Source: an uncultured Selenomonadales bacterium (lineage in GTDB: Bacteria; Bacillota; Negativicutes; DSM-1736; Dendrosporobacteraceae). Taken from it: DNA of 64,000 bases. The position numbers were made by a program, and so were the translations under genes. Below are positions 62,164-64,000 of this stretch, one piece after another (position 1 is the stretch's first letter; each line of letters opens with the position of its first letter). The DNA lies in NCBI GenBank assembly GCA_946407015.1, contig CAMJML010000004.1:240601-304600 (forward strand), in the 5' to 3' direction. The notes under the pieces are model-generated. The model ran no database searches. It worked only from the letters and a program-made list of their open reading frames with translations, and was not told the origin of the DNA.

Positions 62164-62526
62164 ATGGAATTTAAATTTATTTTTGTACTGATTACGCTCG
62201 TGCTTTTTCTGGCCGACTTATGGACAAAAGCAAAAAGTAAATTGCCCCCACAGCCGGAGCAGCCACTGCCTGTTCCGGAACAACCGGATTTGCCTAAACA
62301 AAAGCCGGCACCTGTTTTTAATCAGGCAAAACCAGCCGATTCGGTCAATGTGCCGGAGTACGCACCAATTAACATTGATACTCAGAGACCTGCGGAAACG
62401 AAGCCGGCAGGCTGGGATAACAAACTTGAGCCTTCACTCGTATTGAATGGCATCATTTTTGCTGAAGTTATTCAGCCCCCGAGGGCTCTCCGGCCTATCC
62501 AAACTAGATTTGGCCGCAGGAGGTAG
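62164..62526 (+). CDS. Small Pro-rich membrane protein in the floA operon
   Basis: The 120-residue protein has one N-terminal transmembrane segment (FIFVLITLVLFLADLW), then a long Pro/Lys/Gln-rich linker (KLPPQPEQPLPVPEQPDLPK) and a C-terminal part ending LVLNGIIFAEVIQPPRALRP. I do not recognise a named family. The position behind nfeD-floA suggests an accessory of the microdomain system. AAGGTGGTGATT precedes the ATG. Confidence 0.75.
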   Translation: MEFKFIFVLITLVLFLADLWTKAKSKLPPQPEQPLPVPEQPDLPKQKPAPVFNQAKPADSVNVPEYAPINIDTQRPAETKPAGWDNKLEPSLVLNGIIFAEVIQPPRALRPIQTRFGRRR

Positions 62527-62577
62527 TCTTGTCAACGGTTGAATGAGAAGTGCATTCATAGGAGTTATTTCCAGTTC

Positions 62578-62624
62578 TACAGCAGTCAGCGGCTCTCTTG
62601 CGAGTTTGCTGACTGCTGTATTTT
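62578..62624 (+). terminator. Rho-independent terminator of the floA operon
   Basis: TACAGCAGTCAGC (62578-62590) pairs with GCTGACTGCTGTA (62608-62620), followed by TTTT. Confidence 0.9.
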
Positions 62625-62660
62625 GCCGGGTAACGGCTTGGAACGGTATTGTAGCGCGGG

Positions 62661-62692
62661 AAAACCATCAGCCATTTGCTGATGGTTTTTTT
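62661..62692 (+). terminator. Second rho-independent terminator
   Basis: AAAACCATCAGC (62661-62672) pairs with GCTGATGGTTTT (62678-62689), followed by T. It lies 37 bases after the first and insulates the next gene. Confidence 0.92.
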
Positions 62693-62765
62693 AGTGGGCA
62701 GCACCTGCTTTTATCACTTTACATAATATATATCGATAGGATATCAAGAAGGTGGAGGAGTGCGA

Positions 62766-63986
62766 ATGAACCCAGGCAGATTTCCCAAGGTGCCACAACC
62801 CATTCGGGAGGATGGAGCCGGTGCGACCGATCCCGGACCTCGTGATATCATGCGGGATATGGAAAATCCGGATTTATTAGTTCCTCCGGCAACCGATGCC
62901 GGACTGCTCCCAAATCTAAAATTTTCTTTTTCCGATACGCATATGATTTTAAAGCCTGGTGGCTGGTCCAGGGAGATTACTGCCAGAGAACTGCCTGTTT
63001 CAACTACGATTGCGGGCGTGAATATGCGTCTGACCGGTGGTGGTGTACGTGAAGCTCACTGGCATCAGCAGTCAGAATGGGCCTATATGATTCTTGGCTG
63101 GGCACGGGTTACGGCTGTTGACCAGCTTGGCAGAAACTTTATTGCCGATATTGGTCCCGGTGATCTTTGGTATTTTCCGCCAGGGATTCCGCATACCCTT
63201 CAGGGGCTGGAGGGCGGCTGCGAGTTTCTGCTGGTCTTTGATGACGGGAACTTCTCTGATCTGAGTACGTTATCGCTTACCGATTGGTTTGCCCATACGC
63301 CGACCGAAGTGCTGTCCGCTAACTTTGGCGTTCCGGAGTGGGCTTTTGGCAATATTCCTTCCGGGCAAGTTTATATGTATCAGGGAGAAATTCCACCTCC
63401 GATGGACAGTCAAAAAGTCCACTCTCCGTATGGCGAAGTTCCTCTTAATCTGAAACACCGGCTTATGGCGCAAAAACCGATTGAGCTTCCAGGCGGAACG
63501 GTTCGTATTGTTGATTCTAGCAATTTCCCTGTTTCGCAAACCATTGCCGCTGCTTTAGTGGAAGTTTATCCTGGCGGGTTAAGGGAACTCCATTGGCATC
63601 CCAATAATGACGAATGGCAATATTACCTAACCGGTCAGGCGCGGATGACGGTTTTTGCACCCAACGGCACCGCCCGCACTTTTGATTACCGTGCCGGAGA
63701 TGTTGGTTATGTGCCATTTGCCTATGGACACTATATCCAAAATACCGGGACTGAATCGGTATGGTTTCTGGAAGTTTTTAAAAGCGACCGCTTTGTCGAT
63801 ATTTCTTTAAACCAATGGCTGGCCCTCACACCCCCAGGACTGATTGCGGAAACGTTGTGTGTCGGCCCGGAAGTGATGGGGGCATTGAGAAAAAATAAAT
63901 GGCCTGTTGTGGAATATCCGGGCTATTCCTATTATCCCAGAGGGCAAAGGCCGGGCAGAAATCTGGAATCCAGAAAAAAACGCTGA
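62766..63986 (+). CDS. Oxalate-decarboxylase-like bicupin
   Basis: The 406-residue protein is a bicupin aligning end to end with Bacillus OxdC. Cupin 1 has [14 protein letters not shown] with His98, His100 and Glu104 as metal ligands, and [16 protein letters not shown]; cupin 2 has [19 protein letters not shown] and [18 protein letters not shown]. OxdC splits oxalate to CO2 and formate with manganese and a little oxygen. The lid loop reads SDLS (Asp165) where OxdC has SENS with catalytic Glu162, so the reaction may differ. ATG 62766 follows GGTGGAGG. The N-terminal Pro-rich region has no signal peptide. Confidence 0.88.
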   Translation: MNPGRFPKVPQPIREDGAGATDPGPRDIMRDMENPDLLVPPATDAGLLPNLKFSFSDTHMILKPGGWSREITARELPVSTTIAGVNMRLTGGGVREAHWHQQSEWAYMILGWARVTAVDQLGRNFIADIGPGDLWYFPPGIPHTLQGLEGGCEFLLVFDDGNFSDLSTLSLTDWFAHTPTEVLSANFGVPEWAFGNIPSGQVYMYQGEIPPPMDSQKVHSPYGEVPLNLKHRLMAQKPIELPGGTVRIVDSSNFPVSQTIAAALVEVYPGGLRELHWHPNNDEWQYYLTGQARMTVFAPNGTARTFDYRAGDVGYVPFAYGHYIQNTGTESVWFLEVFKSDRFVDISLNQWLALTPPGLIAETLCVGPEVMGALRKNKWPVVEYPGYSYYPRGQRPGRNLESRKKR

Positions 63987-64000
63987 TGCAAATCCGGCAA

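Noticed and set aside
1..64000. CRISPR arrays, tRNA and rRNA genes, complete prophage
   Set aside because: No regularly spaced repeats, no tRNA cloverleaf or rRNA segments and no phage structural genes were seen. The Com-like ribbon is the only phage-like domain and is part of a transporter operon gene.

Overview
The window looks like chromosome of an anaerobic, diderm Firmicute (Negativicutes, probably Sporomusaceae). Supporting this are a TonB-dependent outer-membrane receptor and Fur boxes alongside Firmicute-type features: a tandem glycine riboswitch with its own terminator, a LipM-type octanoyltransferase, FloA flotillin, phosphate butyryltransferase/butyrate kinase, and rho-independent terminators after most operons. 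This placement is inferred from gene content; no rRNA or tRNA gene was seen.

Positions 1-7.3 kb form a decayed, visibly AT-rich accessory block. It holds the end of a truncated NRPS adenylation domain, an intact thiazolinyl imide reductase, a phosphopantetheinyl transferase, an ECF transporter S and T pair whose ATPase gene is broken after a few codons, then a Fur-box promoter leading into DAHP synthase and salicylate synthase. A relic of a second thiazolinyl imide reductase and a run of perfect hairpins follow. Together these are remains of a yersiniabactin/pyochelin-like salicylate-thiazoline siderophore locus.

From 7.3 to 17.5 kb lie a lone regulator and a complete glycine cleavage operon under a tandem glycine riboswitch: gcvT-gcvH-gcvPA-gcvPB-lipS1-lipS2-lipM-lpdA. 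The lipoyl cofactor genes are in the same operon and use the split two-protein lipoyl synthase instead of LipA.

From 17.5 to 28.2 kb there are two Fur-regulated transcription units for heme/iron uptake and anaerobic heme breakdown. The first encodes a binding protein fused to a Com-like zinc ribbon, a FecCD permease, an ATPase, an ABC-2 exporter pair, a flavodoxin and a HutW-type radical SAM enzyme. The second encodes a second binding protein, a TonB receptor and a ChaN-like protein. Both begin with near-identical leader RNAs ending in terminators.

From 28.3 to 45.3 kb are mainly single genes: a rifampin-phosphotransferase/PEP-synthase-like enzyme, PBP2, fumarase C, an SDR/NTF2-like/Dabb trio, HelD, a CBS protein, an AraC regulator with a B3/B4-domain protein, ptb-buk, and several small unknown genes. 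From 45.6 to 55.3 kb is an 11-gene complex I operon (nuoABCDHIJKLMN) without nuoEFG. From 55.3 to 64 kb are an AraC regulator divergent from an Fsr-like MFS exporter, two small flavin enzymes, a rhomboid protease, an NfeD-FloA operon and an oxalate-decarboxylase-like bicupin.
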